A stretch of DNA of 64,000 nt from Micropruina glycogenica (GTDB lineage: Bacteria > Actinomycetota > Actinomycetes > Propionibacteriales > Propionibacteriaceae). This document shows, piece by piece, positions 1 through 8,533 of this stretch. The stretch lies in assembly GCF_039524395.1 (NCBI RefSeq), contig NZ_BAAAGO010000009.1. One strand, given 5' to 3'. Position numbers and translations under genes: made by a program. Under the pieces are notes generated by a model. That model had not been told where the DNA came from, made no database searches, and saw nothing but the letters and a program-made list of their open reading frames with translations. The stretch's first letter is position 1. Each line of letters opens with the position of its first letter.

Positions 1-1682
1 CGGGTGACCGCGTCGATCGCCAGGCCAGAGAACAAGAACACGGTCGCGGCCCCCAGGATCACCCCGACCAGGGTGATCGGCGACACGATCTCGTAGGTGA
101 GCATCGACTGCACGATCGGGCTGCCGGCGAGTTCGCTCAGCGAACCGAGCGCGTGGTTGACCGCGTCGGTGTACGAGCCGAACAGGGCCGTGGCCGCCAG
201 CACCGCCGTGGCGATCGCGATGCCCTTGGTGATGGCCTTCGTGGTGTTGCCGTCGGCGTCCAGGGCGGTGAGAATCTGCTCGCCCTTCTCGTCGACATCG
301 TGGCTCATCACAGCGATGCCCTGGGCGTTGTCGCTGACCGGTCCGAAGGTGTCCATGGCCACGATCACGCCCACCGTGGTGAGCAGGCCGCAGCCGGCCA
401 GGGCGATCATGAACAGCGACAGGATCATCGAGCCGCCCGAGATCAGGAACACCCCGCAGATCGCCGCGGCGATGATTCCGGCGGTGTAGACCGCCGACTC
501 GAAACCGACCCCGATGCCCGACAGCACCACGGTGGCCGGGCCGGTCAGCGAGGTGCGCGCCACGTGCATGGTGGGGTTTGAGTCGGTGCCGGTGAAGTAG
601 CCGGTGAGCCACAAGATGATGCCGGCCAGCACGATGCCGATCACCACCGACGCGGCCGCCATCAGCCGCGGGTCGCCGGGTAGGCCCGCCACCGCCGCCG
701 GCACCCCCGGTAGGGCTGCGAACGTGCTGGGCAGGTACACGAAGGCGGTCACCGCGGCCAGCAGGGCGCCGGCGGCGGCCGAGGTGTAGAAGCCGCGGTA
801 GATCGCGCTCAGCCCGGACTCGGAGCCCCGAATGCGGGTGGTCGCGATGCCCAGCACCGCGGTCAGGGCGCCGATGGCCGGCACCAGTAGCGGAAACACC
901 AGCCCCTGTTCGCCGAAGGCGGCCTTGCCCAGAATCAGGGCGGCCACCAGGGTGACCGCGTACGACTCGAACAGGTCGGCCGCCATGCCGGCGCAGTCGC
1001 CCACGTTGTCGCCGACGTTGTCGGCGATGGTCGCGGCGTTGCGCGGGTCGTCCTCGGGAATCGACTGCTCGACCTTGCCCACCAGGTCGGCGCCGACGTC
1101 GGCGGCCTTGGTGAAGATGCCGCCGCCGACGCGCATGAACATGGCCAGCATGGCCGCGCCGAAGCCGAAGCCCTCGAGCACCGAGGGGGCCTGGTCGCGG
1201 TAGATCAGCACCACCGCGGCGGCGCCGAGCAGTCCGAGGCCGACCACGCTCATGCCCACCACTCCGCCGGTGCGGAACGCGATGCGGGCGCCCTCGAAGC
1301 GTCCGTTGTCGCGCATCGCGGCGGCCGCCACGCGCACGTTGGCGCGCACCGCCAGCCACATGCCCAGGTAGCCGATCGAGGCAGAGAAGCCGGCGCCCAG
1401 CAGAAAGAAAATCGACCTGCCGATCTTGATCGACAGGTCACCCGGCAGCAGGAACAGAAGCCCGAAGGCGATCGCTGCGAAGAGTCCCAACGTGCGGAAC
1501 TGGCGGTTGAGGTAGGCCGAGGCACCCTCTTGCACGGCCCGCGCGATCTCTTGCATGCGCGTGGTGCCCTCGTCTTCGGCGAGCACCTTGCGTCGCAGCC
1601 ACACCGCGTAGAGCAGACTGATCGCCGCGATGCCAGCGATCGTCCACACGATGGCCAGGCTCGTCGGGCCCAACTGCAGCAT
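1..1682 (-). CDS. hppA: K+-insensitive pyrophosphate-energised proton pump (partial, runs off window start)
   Basis: Membrane-integral H+-pyrophosphatase: hydrolyses PPi and exports protons. About 560 N-terminal residues are present; the C-terminal part lies beyond base 1. The start ATG (1682-1680) has a GAGGA ribosome site five bases upstream. Visible family signatures are the substrate loop DVGADLVGKVE followed by DNVGDNVGDCAGMAADLFES, multiple hydrophobic helices, and GNTTKAITKG. The lysine in GNTTK (alanine in K+-dependent pumps) marks the K+-independent subtype by family knowledge. The gene diverges from the glpD remnant. Identification is firm; only the end is unseen. Confidence 0.95.
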   Translation of the reverse strand, partial: MLQLGPTSLAIVWTIAGIAAISLLYAVWLRRKVLAEDEGTTRMQEIARAVQEGASAYLNRQFRTLGLFAAIAFGLLFLLPGDLSIKIGRSIFFLLGAGFSASIGYLGMWLAVRANVRVAAAAMRDNGRFEGARIAFRTGGVVGMSVVGLGLLGAAAVVLIYRDQAPSVLEGFGFGAAMLAMFMRVGGGIFTKAADVGADLVGKVEQSIPEDDPRNAATIADNVGDNVGDCAGMAADLFESYAVTLVAALILGKAAFGEQGLVFPLLVPAIGALTAVLGIATTRIRGSESGLSAIYRGFYTSAAAGALLAAVTAFVYLPSTFAALPGVPAAVAGLPGDPRLMAAASVVIGIVLAGIILWLTGYFTGTDSNPTMHVARTSLTGPATVVLSGIGVGFESAVYTAGIIAAAICGVFLISGGSMILSLFMIALAGCGLLTTVGVIVAMDTFGPVSDNAQGIAVMSHDVDEKGEQILTALDADGNTTKAITKGIAIATAVLAATALFGSYTDAVNHALGSLSELAGSPIVQSMLTYEIVSPITLVGVILGAATVFLFSGLAIDAVT

Positions 1683-1806
1683 GAATCCTCCTCGACCCAA
1701 CGGCTTGTGGCCTGGTTCAGCGTCGCTCGCCCCCCGGATCCGGGGAGATTGTCGGAGTCTACGGGTGAAGCAACCCGCGCGGCACCCGGACCGCCACAAC
1801 GATTAT

Positions 1807-2304
1807 GTGAACGGTTCAGTTGCATTATTGCTGACCGTCCAGTCGCTGTCGGCGCAGGCCGACACGGTGGGGGCCGAGTTCGGCTGGGACGGCCGCCGGG
1901 TGCGGCACCTGCTCGACCGCTACGGCAGCGAGATCCACACCCTGATGGCCCTGTGCCGTGAGCAGGCCGACCTGGCCGAGCCGCTGCAGCACGCCCCCGA
2001 CTACCTGCGGGCAGAGATCGCCTACGGCTGCACGCATGAGGGCGCGCTGCACCTGGAGGACCTGCTCACCCACCGCACCCGGCTGACCTACGAGATCGCC
2101 GACTCGGGCCTGGCCGCCCTACCCGAGATCGCTGTCCTGGCCGCGCCGCGGCTGGGCTGGAACGACGAGCGCCGCGACGCCGAGATCAGGGCGTACACCG
2201 AGCGGGTCGAGGCCGAGCGGGCGGCGTCCGAGCAGCCGGACGACGCGAGTGCCGCCGAGGCCCGGGCAGCCGCGCCCGAGGTGGTCGACGTCACCGTCGG
2301 CTGA
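1807..2304 (+). pseudogene. C-terminal remnant of glycerol-3-phosphate dehydrogenase (GlpD)
   Basis: About 165 residues that resemble only the C-terminal helical domain of aerobic GlpD. From about 1876 the reading WDGRRVRHLLDRYGS, AEIAYGCTHEGALHLEDLLTHRTRL and ERVEAERAASEQPDD follows the end of actinobacterial GlpD, which is normally about 550-580 residues. No FAD-binding N-terminal domain precedes it: the upstream bases up to hppA (1683) are only about 125 long and non-coding in character. An in-frame GTG at 1807 could open a small protein, but no clear ribosome site is seen. Most likely a deletion remnant. A free-standing C-terminal-domain protein is possible but less likely. Confidence 0.72.
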
Positions 2305-2309
2305 GCTGC

Positions 2310-2382
2310 TTGAGCTTGTCGAAACCCTGGTCTCGACGAGCTCGACCGACCGACCCTCTAGTCTCGACGAGCTCGACCGACC
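2310..2382. repeat. dispersed GTCGAG-type palindromic repeats, three units
   Basis: Three tandem units lie between the glpD remnant and the HIT gene: TTGAGCTTGTCGAAACCC (2310-2327), then GGTCTCGACGAGCTCGACCG (from 2329) and GTCTCGACGAGCTCGACCG (from 2361) in opposite orientation. The same core recurs near 7.2, 11.4, 46.3, 47.5, 47.9, 62.1 and 63.9 kb. Opposed units can fold into hairpins and could serve as a bidirectional terminator for the convergent genes here. Confidence 0.75.
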
Positions 2383-2384
2383 TT

Positions 2385-2798
2385 CTACGCCAGGGCGTCG
2401 CGCAGCACCTGCCCGTACGCGGCCAACTCACCCTCGGCGTAGCGGGTGCGCGGCCAGAAGAAGCCGCGCAGGCCGTCCCCCTTGCTGCGCGGCACCACGT
2501 GCACGTGCAGGTGCGGCACCGACTGACTGACCACGTTGTTGACCGCCACGAAGGTGCCCTGCGCGCCCAGCGCCGTCGTCATCGCGGCGGCGATCCGGCG
2601 GCACGCGTCGAACAACGGCACCACCAGTTCGGCCGGCAGGTCGAGCATGGTGTCGACGTGGCGGGTCGGGCACACCAGCACGTGGCCCTTGAACACCGGG
2701 CGGTGGTCGAGAAAGGCGATCACGTCGGGCGTGCGCAGCACGATTTCGGCGGCCAACCGGCCCTCGATGATCTCGCAGGCGATGTCGGTGTCAGCCAT
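2385..2798 (-). CDS. HIT family nucleotide-binding protein
   Basis: A 137-residue histidine-triad protein, of the usual length for the family. The catalytic motif is plain near residue 97 (SQSVPHLHVHVVPR, i.e. HxHxHxx), preceded by the family's substrate-cleft segment GHVLVCPTRHVDTM. HIT hydrolases cleave nucleoside 5'-phosphoramidates and dinucleoside polyphosphates in the cytoplasm; the precise substrate cannot be read from sequence. Convergent with the glpD remnant, with a repeat cluster between them. No strong ribosome site is visible before the ATG at 2798. Confidence 0.9.
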   Translation of the reverse strand: MADTDIACEIIEGRLAAEIVLRTPDVIAFLDHRPVFKGHVLVCPTRHVDTMLDLPAELVVPLFDACRRIAAAMTTALGAQGTFVAVNNVVSQSVPHLHVHVVPRSKGDGLRGFFWPRTRYAEGELAAYGQVLRDALA

Positions 2799-2930
2799 GT
2801 GAACAGTGTCGCAGGGGGCGGGCAGTGCTGCCCTGGTGTCACCCGTACGGTGACTATCACGCTGAACTTCTGACCTGTAACACTATGGCCGCACACTTGC
2901 GTGTGCCTGAAGACAACGGGGGGAATCTTC

Positions 2931-3275
2931 ATGTCGCACGATCTTTGGATCGTCAGTTCGCGCGCGCTCTCGGCCGCCGACTTGTCGGCCGCAGTCGCCG
3001 CCGTTCACCAGGGGCGGCCGTGGGAGGTGTCCGACCTCGGCGAGCAGTGGCGGGTCAGCCATTGCGACCGTCCACTCATCGAGGCGTGGCCGTCGGTGCG
3101 CCTCGACGACCTTGACCAGGCCGGCACCCTGCCGCCGGGTGGGCCGAGCGCAACCGCCTACCTGTGGCGCACCCGGCTGACAGTGTTGCACGACGAAGAC
3201 GTCGACCTGGGCCTCGAAGTGGCTCGCGCCGCCGCCTGGCAGACCGGTGGCGAGGTCGCCGAGCGGCACTCCTGA
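2931..3275 (+). CDS. hypothetical protein, 114 residues
   Basis: I do not recognise this family. The ATG at 2931 follows a purine stretch (GGGGGGAA) and begins MSHDLWIVSSR. The protein is small, soluble-looking and acidic, with no signal peptide, membrane segment or metal motif; it ends QTGGEVAERHS. It lies 38 bases before the GNAT gene on the same strand and may be co-transcribed with it. An upstream in-frame start at 2901 would add ten residues but lacks a ribosome site. Codon use matches its neighbours, so it is probably a real gene. Confidence 0.6.
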   Translation: MSHDLWIVSSRALSAADLSAAVAAVHQGRPWEVSDLGEQWRVSHCDRPLIEAWPSVRLDDLDQAGTLPPGGPSATAYLWRTRLTVLHDEDVDLGLEVARAAAWQTGGEVAERHS

Positions 3276-3313
3276 CCTTGCCGGGCGGCGCGTCCAGCGA
3301 CCACTATTGGCCC

Positions 3314-4192
3314 ATGGCAGACATCAGGCGGCTCGCCGAGGGCGAGGTGGAGCCCCTACTCGACCTGATCACGGCAGAGCAGTCGAACGTGGCTACGGGC
3401 ACCAGCTACATCGGCACCGAGCGCGCTGAGCTGCGCCTCGAACTCGAAGCCCTGGACGGCTGGCCCGAGCAGGCGCTCGTCGCCGTCGAGAACGGACGAC
3501 TGGTGGGCGCCACGTTCGCCGAGGTCGATGTCGACTTGGGCCGCAGTTGGATCTATGGCCCCTGGGTGCCCGGCGAGGCGTGGCACGAGCTCGCGCTGCC
3601 GCTGCTCGAAGCGGCCATCGCGAGCTGCCCGGCCCAGGTCACCCGGCACGAGATCTGCGGCGACGTGGCCAACGTGCGGCTGGCGGCGCTGGCCGATTCG
3701 CTCGGCTGGACGGCGTCGGTGCCGAATCACGTGTTTCGGGTGAACGCCGAGGTGGCCGCGGCGTGGCCCGCCGACGACGCCCGGGTGCGCGCACCCAGGC
3801 TCGACGACTTCGACGACGTGGAACCGCTGCACCTGGCCGAGTTTCCCGACACCTACCTGACCACCCGGCAGATGTTGGCCGACGGCATTTCCGGCGAGCT
3901 GATCGTGGCGGTCAGCGAAGCCGAAGACGGACGGTTTCTGGGCTACGGCTCAGGTCGCGTACAGCCCGAGGGTTCGGGCTACCTCGACTTCATCGCGATC
4001 ACTCCGGACGCCCGTGGCACCGGCGCCGGGTTGGGCCTGCTGGCCACGATCTGCCGATGGATCATCGAGGCCGCCCCGCAGCGCGACGTCAACCTGACCG
4101 TTCAGCACCACCGTGCGCCGGCCATCGCCCTCTACCGCGGGCTCGGCTTCGAGCTCGAAACCACCATCGTCGGCTACTCGTCGCCGAGCTGA
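3314..4192 (+). CDS. GNAT family N-acetyltransferase
   Basis: 292 residues, about twice a single GNAT fold. The C-terminal half carries the acetyl-CoA motif A (YLDFIAITPDARGTGAGLGLL, with R-G-T-G-A-G) and the usual end (APAIALYRGLGFELE). The N-terminal half looks like a degenerate GNAT domain without a clear pyrophosphate-binding loop. The substrate is unknown. The ATG at 3314 is preferred over an open frame from 3164 because it begins at the typical N terminus (MADIRRLAEGEVEPLLDLI). The last 243 bases overlap, on the opposite strand, the 3' end of the MFS reading frame ending at 3950. Confidence 0.82.
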   Translation: MADIRRLAEGEVEPLLDLITAEQSNVATGTSYIGTERAELRLELEALDGWPEQALVAVENGRLVGATFAEVDVDLGRSWIYGPWVPGEAWHELALPLLEAAIASCPAQVTRHEICGDVANVRLAALADSLGWTASVPNHVFRVNAEVAAAWPADDARVRAPRLDDFDDVEPLHLAEFPDTYLTTRQMLADGISGELIVAVSEAEDGRFLGYGSGRVQPEGSGYLDFIAITPDARGTGAGLGLLATICRWIIEAAPQRDVNLTVQHHRAPAIALYRGLGFELETTIVGYSSPS

Positions 4193-5299
4193 CTGCGCGC
4201 GCAGCCCCCAACCCAGCGCTGCTGCGCAGGCCGCGGCGACCACGAGCAGCAGCACGTGGGGGCCGAACACATCGATCAACGCCGGCGCCGCCATGGCGGC
4301 CAGCATCGCGGCGGCGATCAGGGCCGCATCAGCCACCCCGAGGGCCAGCGCCAGATAGCGCGGCGGGGCACCGAGTTGCAGCATGCGGGTGGTGCGGCAC
4401 TCGACCATGGTCAGCCCGGCGCCCAGCAGCAGCAGCGGCGGCAGCGCGACCGTCCACGTGGGGGCCAGCGCGACCGCCACCAGGGGCACCACGACCACCA
4501 GTTGGGCGGCGAGCGTCGGACGCACCCGCCGCAGCAGCAGAATCAGCGCCGGGGCGGCCAGCGAGGCGAACCCGTGCACGGCGGTCGCCCAGCCGTACTC
4601 GGTGACCCCGGCACGCCACGACCCCATCGCCAGGCTGAGCAGGGTGACGCCCAGCACCCCGATCACGGCGTTCAGGGCCATCACCGAGGCCACGGCGCGG
4701 CGCACCACCGGCACCGCCAGCACCTCGCGCAGCCCGTGCCTCAGCTGCACCCGCTGGTCGTCCGGACGTTGCTCACCAACCCGGCGGGGCAGCACCACGA
4801 GGGCCGCCGCGATGAGCAGCACACTCGCAGCCCCCGAGGCGAAACCCCCGAAGCCCACCAGCAGCCCGCCCAGGGCCGGTCCGATCACGAACGCGCTGAT
4901 CTCCCAGGTGACCAGGGTGTCGGTGGCCCGCTCGGGGTCGTCGGCCACCTGAGGCACCAGGGCGGCCAGGCTGGGAAACGCGGGCACACCCGCAGCCACG
5001 GTCAAGGTGGCCGCGGCCACGGCAGCCCAGGGCAGCTCGGCGTAGAGAAACACCGCCACCAGCGCGAGCAGCGCCAGCCGAAGGGCGGTCACCACGCGCA
5101 CGGTGCGAAACCGTCCGAACCGGTCGCCGATGCCGCCCAGAAACGCCGACAGCAGCACGCACGGCGCGAACCTGGCCGCACCGGCGAGGCCGAGCAGCGT
5201 GGGGTCGTCCGTGGTCTGCCAGACGGCGGCCAGCAGCGCCGGCCAGGGCAACGCCACCGCGGTGCCGGCCAGGGCGTGGGACGTGAGCAGCCGACGCAT
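3950..5299 (-). CDS. MFS transporter
   Basis: 449-residue reading frame; about the first 370 residues form a 12-helix MFS permease (FLGGIGDRFGRFRTVRVV is the motif-A loop after TM2). The last 80 residues, after LGWGLRAQSARRR, are hydrophilic and lie antisense to the acetyltransferase gene, so the frame has no stop near the expected end of TM12; this tail may not be functional. The start ATG at 5299 lies inside the 3' end of the PLP decarboxylase frame, pointing to translational coupling. Its cargo is unknown; the linkage suggests export of the decarboxylase product or a derivative. Confidence 0.8.
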   Translation of the reverse strand: MRRLLTSHALAGTAVALPWPALLAAVWQTTDDPTLLGLAGAARFAPCVLLSAFLGGIGDRFGRFRTVRVVTALRLALLALVAVFLYAELPWAAVAAATLTVAAGVPAFPSLAALVPQVADDPERATDTLVTWEISAFVIGPALGGLLVGFGGFASGAASVLLIAAALVVLPRRVGEQRPDDQRVQLRHGLREVLAVPVVRRAVASVMALNAVIGVLGVTLLSLAMGSWRAGVTEYGWATAVHGFASLAAPALILLLRRVRPTLAAQLVVVVPLVAVALAPTWTVALPPLLLLGAGLTMVECRTTRMLQLGAPPRYLALALGVADAALIAAAMLAAMAAPALIDVFGPHVLLLVVAAACAAALGWGLRAQSARRRVADDGGFELEAEPAVEGDGRRTVVLNGQVDVALRGGLDDPSADRGQQAQPGAGATGVRSDRDEVEVARTLGLYAT

Positions 5300-6423
5300 G
5301 GCAGTGTGTCGGTCAGTTCGGTGCGCAGCGGGGCGAACCCGTTGAACGCCGACGCGTACGAGGTGGTGTAGACGCCGGCCGCGGCGAACCAGACCCGGTC
5401 ACCCTCGGCCAAGTCGTCGGGCAGGTCGACGCAGCGGTACATGACGTCGGCCGAGTCGCAGGTGGGTCCGGCCAGCACGGCCGCGGCCGGTGCGCCCGTG
5501 GCCGAGGTGCGCAGGCGGTAGTGGATCGCCTCGCCCAGGGTTTCGGTGAGGCCGTTGAAGATGCCGGCATCGAGGTACACCCAGCGGCGTCCGGCCCGGT
5601 GCGCGACGCCGAGCACGCTCGCTTCGAGCACGCCTGCGTCGCCGACCAGAGCGCGTCCGGGTTCGGCGATCAACCGCGGACGATGCGCGCCGAAGGCTGC
5701 CTGTACGGCCGCTTCAATGGTGCGTCCGTACACGGCCAGCGGCGGGCAGGGCACGGCGTGGGACGCCGGAAAGCCGCCGCCCAGGTCGAGCAGCCACGGA
5801 CGGTGTCCGTGCTCGCGCAGCGCGGTGAAGATGCCAGCCGCGGTGTCGATGGGGGCGATCCAGCGTTCGGGCTCGCGCTGCTGCGAGCCGACGTGAAACG
5901 CGACCCCGGCAGCCTGCAGGCCGAGCTGTGGCGCCAGGTCGAGAATCGCGAACACCTCGGCGGGGTCTGCGCCGAACTTGCCGGCCAGCGACCAGTCCGA
6001 ACCGGCACCCGACGTGGCCAGCCGGGCCAGCAGGGTGGCGCCGGGCGCTTCGGCCGCGACCTTGTGGGCCTCGTCGAGGCTGTCGACCACGAAGGTGTCG
6101 ATGCCGGCGGCGTGGTGGTGGCGAATCGCCGGGCGCGACTGCATCGGGTTCGACGACAGCAGCCGCGAGGCGTCCGCGCCCGTCGCGAGCGCGGCGCCGG
6201 TCTCGGCCGGGCTCGCCACGTCGAAGCAGCCGCCGGCCTCGGCTATCGCCGCCAACACGGCGGGGTGCGGGTTCGCCTTCACCGCGTAGTACAGGGTCAC
6301 GTCGCCGAGGGCGGCGCGCAGCGCCCGATAGCTGCGGGTGATCGCGCGGGGGCTGAGCATCAGGCGGGGGGTCGTAACCAACTCGGCGGCTGCGTCGACG
6401 GGGGCTGCGATCAGCGTGGTCAT
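5089..6423 (-). CDS. type III PLP-dependent ornithine/lysine/diaminopimelate-type decarboxylase
   Basis: Alanine-racemase-fold amino-acid decarboxylase. Visible are the PLP lysine (YYAVKANP, K49), the glycine loop (LDLGGGFP), EPGRAL, and the catalytic-cysteine segment GPTCDSADVMY. The start ATG at 6423 has GAGAGGA upstream; the frame open to 6531 is not needed. The family normally ends near AFNGFAPLRTEL; here the frame runs about 70 further residues over the start of the MFS gene (211-base overlap), an arginine/proline-rich tail that looks like out-of-frame MFS. Within the family the substrate (ornithine, lysine or a modified amino acid) cannot be fixed from sequence. Likely a two-gene unit with the MFS exporter. 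Confidence 0.85.
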   Translation of the reverse strand: MTTLIAAPVDAAAELVTTPRLMLSPRAITRSYRALRAALGDVTLYYAVKANPHPAVLAAIAEAGGCFDVASPAETGAALATGADASRLLSSNPMQSRPAIRHHHAAGIDTFVVDSLDEAHKVAAEAPGATLLARLATSGAGSDWSLAGKFGADPAEVFAILDLAPQLGLQAAGVAFHVGSQQREPERWIAPIDTAAGIFTALREHGHRPWLLDLGGGFPASHAVPCPPLAVYGRTIEAAVQAAFGAHRPRLIAEPGRALVGDAGVLEASVLGVAHRAGRRWVYLDAGIFNGLTETLGEAIHYRLRTSATGAPAAAVLAGPTCDSADVMYRCVDLPDDLAEGDRVWFAAAGVYTTSYASAFNGFAPLRTELTDTLPCVGCSRPTPWPAPRWRCPGRRCWPPSGRPRTTPRCSASPVRPGSRRACCCRRFWAASATGSDGFAPCAW

Positions 6424-6545
6424 GGCGGGTCCTCTCGGTCGATTGGAGGAGGGCCGCCCGGGTCGGTTGATACAGCGAGGTGCGCACCTGCTGTCGTGTC
6501 CATCCGACCGCGCAGCGCGAGCACACAGCACTAGGCTGACCGGCG

Positions 6546-7778
6546 ATGAGTGAATCGTTGCGCATCGGCTTCGTCTCGATGCACACCTCCCCCGCCGACC
6601 TGCCCGGTTCGGGCGACGCCGGCGGCATGAACGTGGTCGAGTACCACCAGGCTTTCGCGCTGGCCGAGCTGGGCCATCGGGTCGACCTGATCACCCGACG
6701 CAGCGACCCGGGCCAGGCCGACGTGGTGGAGTTGTCCGATCGGGTGCGGCTGTTGCATCTACCCGCCGGCCCTGCGACGAAGCTCGCCAAGAGTCTGATC
6801 GACGCCCACATCGACGAGTTCTCGACCCACCTCGGGCTGCTGCAGCCGTACGACGTGCTGCATTCGCACCACTGGATGTCGGGGGTCGCGGCGCTTCCGG
6901 TGGCCCGCGCGTGGGGCGTGCCGCACCTGCAGAGCTTTCATTCGGTGGCCGCGTTGCCCGGCTCGGCGTTGAGCGATGGCGAGCCGCCCGAGTCGCCGGC
7001 CCGGGTGCCGGGCGAGCGCCTGGTCGCCACCGAATCAGACCTGGTGATCGCCATCAGCGCGGCCGAGGCGCGCACCGTGGTGGAGCGTTGCGGGGCCGAC
7101 CCCGAGCGGGTGGTCATCGTTCCGCCCGGCGTCGATCGCACCCTGTTCCACGCGGGTCGGCCGGTCGAGCCCGTCCAGACCCAATCGTCGGTCGAGCCCG
7201 TCGAGACCCCCGTCTCCACCAACCCCAACGGCTACCTGCTGTACGCCGCCAGGCTGCAGCCGTTGAAAGGGCCCGACCTCGCGATCCGCGCGCTGCTCGA
7301 GGTGCCGGAGCAGCTTCGTCCAGACCTGCTGATCGCCGGCGACGTGTCGGTGGATTTCGCCGCCTACGAGGCAGACCTGCACGCCCTGGTCGCAGCCAGC
7401 GGGCTCGGCGACTCAGTGCGGTTCATCGGGCCGCAGCCACGGCCGCGGCTGGCCGAGCTGATGCGCGGTGCGCGCATCGTGCTGGTGCCGTCGCATTCCG
7501 AGACGTTCGGGCTGATCGCGCTCGAGGCCGAGTCGTGTGGCACCCCCGTGATCGCGTCGGCGGCGGGCGGGCTGCGCGAGGCCGTCGTCCATGGCGAGAC
7601 CGGGCAGTTGATGGACTCGCGCCAACCCGAAGACTGGGGCACCGCGATCACCCGGCTGCTGGCCAAGCCGTGGCTGCTCGACCGCATGGGGGTGGTCGCG
7701 CAGATTCACGCCCGCCGGTTCAACTGGGGGTGGACGGCCCGGCTGCTCGAGGCGCACTACCGCGAGCTGGCCTCATGA
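6546..7778 (+). CDS. mshA: GT4 glycosyltransferase, probable D-inositol-3-phosphate glycosyltransferase (mycothiol step 1)
   Basis: 410 residues. The N terminus (MHTSPADLPGSGDAGGMNV) matches the MshA signature; HSHHWMSG, VPPGVD, LYAARLQPLKGPDLAIRA and the donor-site SHSETFGLIALEAESCGTPVIA follow in GT-B order. MshA links GlcNAc from UDP-GlcNAc to inositol 3-phosphate. The next gene, overlapping by ATGA, is an MshB-like deacetylase, which supports the call. A TAGGCT hexamer (6532-6537) eight bases before the ATG, without a ribosome site, predicts a leaderless message. Odd: residues about 206-222 (VEPVQTQ..VEPVETPVST) are encoded by two copies of the dispersed repeat, placed in the linker between the two Rossmann domains. 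Confidence 0.75.
   Translation: MSESLRIGFVSMHTSPADLPGSGDAGGMNVVEYHQAFALAELGHRVDLITRRSDPGQADVVELSDRVRLLHLPAGPATKLAKSLIDAHIDEFSTHLGLLQPYDVLHSHHWMSGVAALPVARAWGVPHLQSFHSVAALPGSALSDGEPPESPARVPGERLVATESDLVIAISAAEARTVVERCGADPERVVIVPPGVDRTLFHAGRPVEPVQTQSSVEPVETPVSTNPNGYLLYAARLQPLKGPDLAIRALLEVPEQLRPDLLIAGDVSVDFAAYEADLHALVAASGLGDSVRFIGPQPRPRLAELMRGARIVLVPSHSETFGLIALEAESCGTPVIASAAGGLREAVVHGETGQLMDSRQPEDWGTAITRLLAKPWLLDRMGVVAQIHARRFNWGWTARLLEAHYRELAS
7163..7209 (+). repeat. two direct copies of the dispersed GTCGAG repeat inside mshA
   Basis: GGTCGAGCCCGTCCAGACCC (7163-7182) and GGTCGAGCCCGTCGAGACCC (7190-7209) differ by one base and are 27 bases apart (nine codons), so the frame is kept. They encode VEPVQT and VEPVET. 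The same core occurs in intergenic DNA elsewhere in the window. Confidence 0.8.
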
Positions 7779-8530
7779 GCGCGTTCGACGGCGTCCGGCG
7801 GGTGGTGTTCGCCCACGCCCACCCCGACGACGAAACCCTGGCCACCGGCGCACTGATCCAGCACCTGACCCGCTCGGGCGTCGCGGTCGCCGTGGTCACC
7901 GCGACCCGCGGCGAGCTGGGGGCGGTGGTGCCCGGCCCGCTGTCGGCACTCGAAGGCACACCCGAGCTGGAGCCGCACCGGGTCGGCGAACTCACCGCGG
8001 CATTGCGGGCACTGGGCGCCGAGGGGCCGTACTTTCTGGGCGATCCCCCGGCCAGGGCCATCGGGTTGGCCCCGCGTCGCTACACCGACTCGGGCATGCG
8101 CTGGATCACTCCCACCGTCGCGGGGCCGGGCGACGAGGCGGGGCCGGACGCCTTCACCGCGGCCGAGGTGGCTCAGGCCGCGGCCGACCTGGCCGCGTTC
8201 GTGCGATTCTGGCGCGCCGACCTGGTCGTCAGCTACGAGAGTGACGGCGGCTACGGGCACCCCGATCACGTACACGCGCATCACGTCGGCGTGCACGCGG
8301 CCGAGTTGGCCGGCGTGCCGTTCGCCGAGGTGGTCTCGATTCCGCGCGACGGCAGCCAACCGGACTCCGCGGGGGTGGAGTGGTTCGACTTCGACGAGTA
8401 CTACCACGAGCTGATGCCGGCCCTGACGGCGCACGCCTCACAGTTCACGGTGGACGGCCGCGACGCGATTCACTCCGGCGGCCAGCGCGAGCCGCTGCAG
8501 TTGCGCACCGGCGTGCGGCGCCGGGCCTGA
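7775..8530 (+). CDS. mshB: PIG-L family deacetylase, probable MshB (mycothiol step 2)
   Basis: 251 residues. The zinc-site motif AHAHPDDETLATGA starts near residue 12 and the second metal histidine motif is DGGYGHPDHVHAHH; YTDSGM and LGDPP also align with known MshB. The enzyme removes acetyl from GlcNAc-inositol to give GlcN-inositol. The ATG lies in an ATGA overlap with the mshA stop. Other LmbE/PIG-L proteins (for example Mca amidase) share the fold, but linkage to an MshA-like gene favours MshB. The MFS gene follows three bases after the stop, apparently in the same transcript. Confidence 0.72.
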   Translation: MSAFDGVRRVVFAHAHPDDETLATGALIQHLTRSGVAVAVVTATRGELGAVVPGPLSALEGTPELEPHRVGELTAALRALGAEGPYFLGDPPARAIGLAPRRYTDSGMRWITPTVAGPGDEAGPDAFTAAEVAQAAADLAAFVRFWRADLVVSYESDGGYGHPDHVHAHHVGVHAAELAGVPFAEVVSIPRDGSQPDSAGVEWFDFDEYYHELMPALTAHASQFTVDGRDAIHSGGQREPLQLRTGVRRRA

Positions 8531-8533
8531 TCG

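Noticed and set aside
2797..2812. Leaderless promoter for the HIT gene
   Set aside because: The region reads GACACTGTTCAC before the ATG; no hexamer of the TAnnnT form at the right distance.
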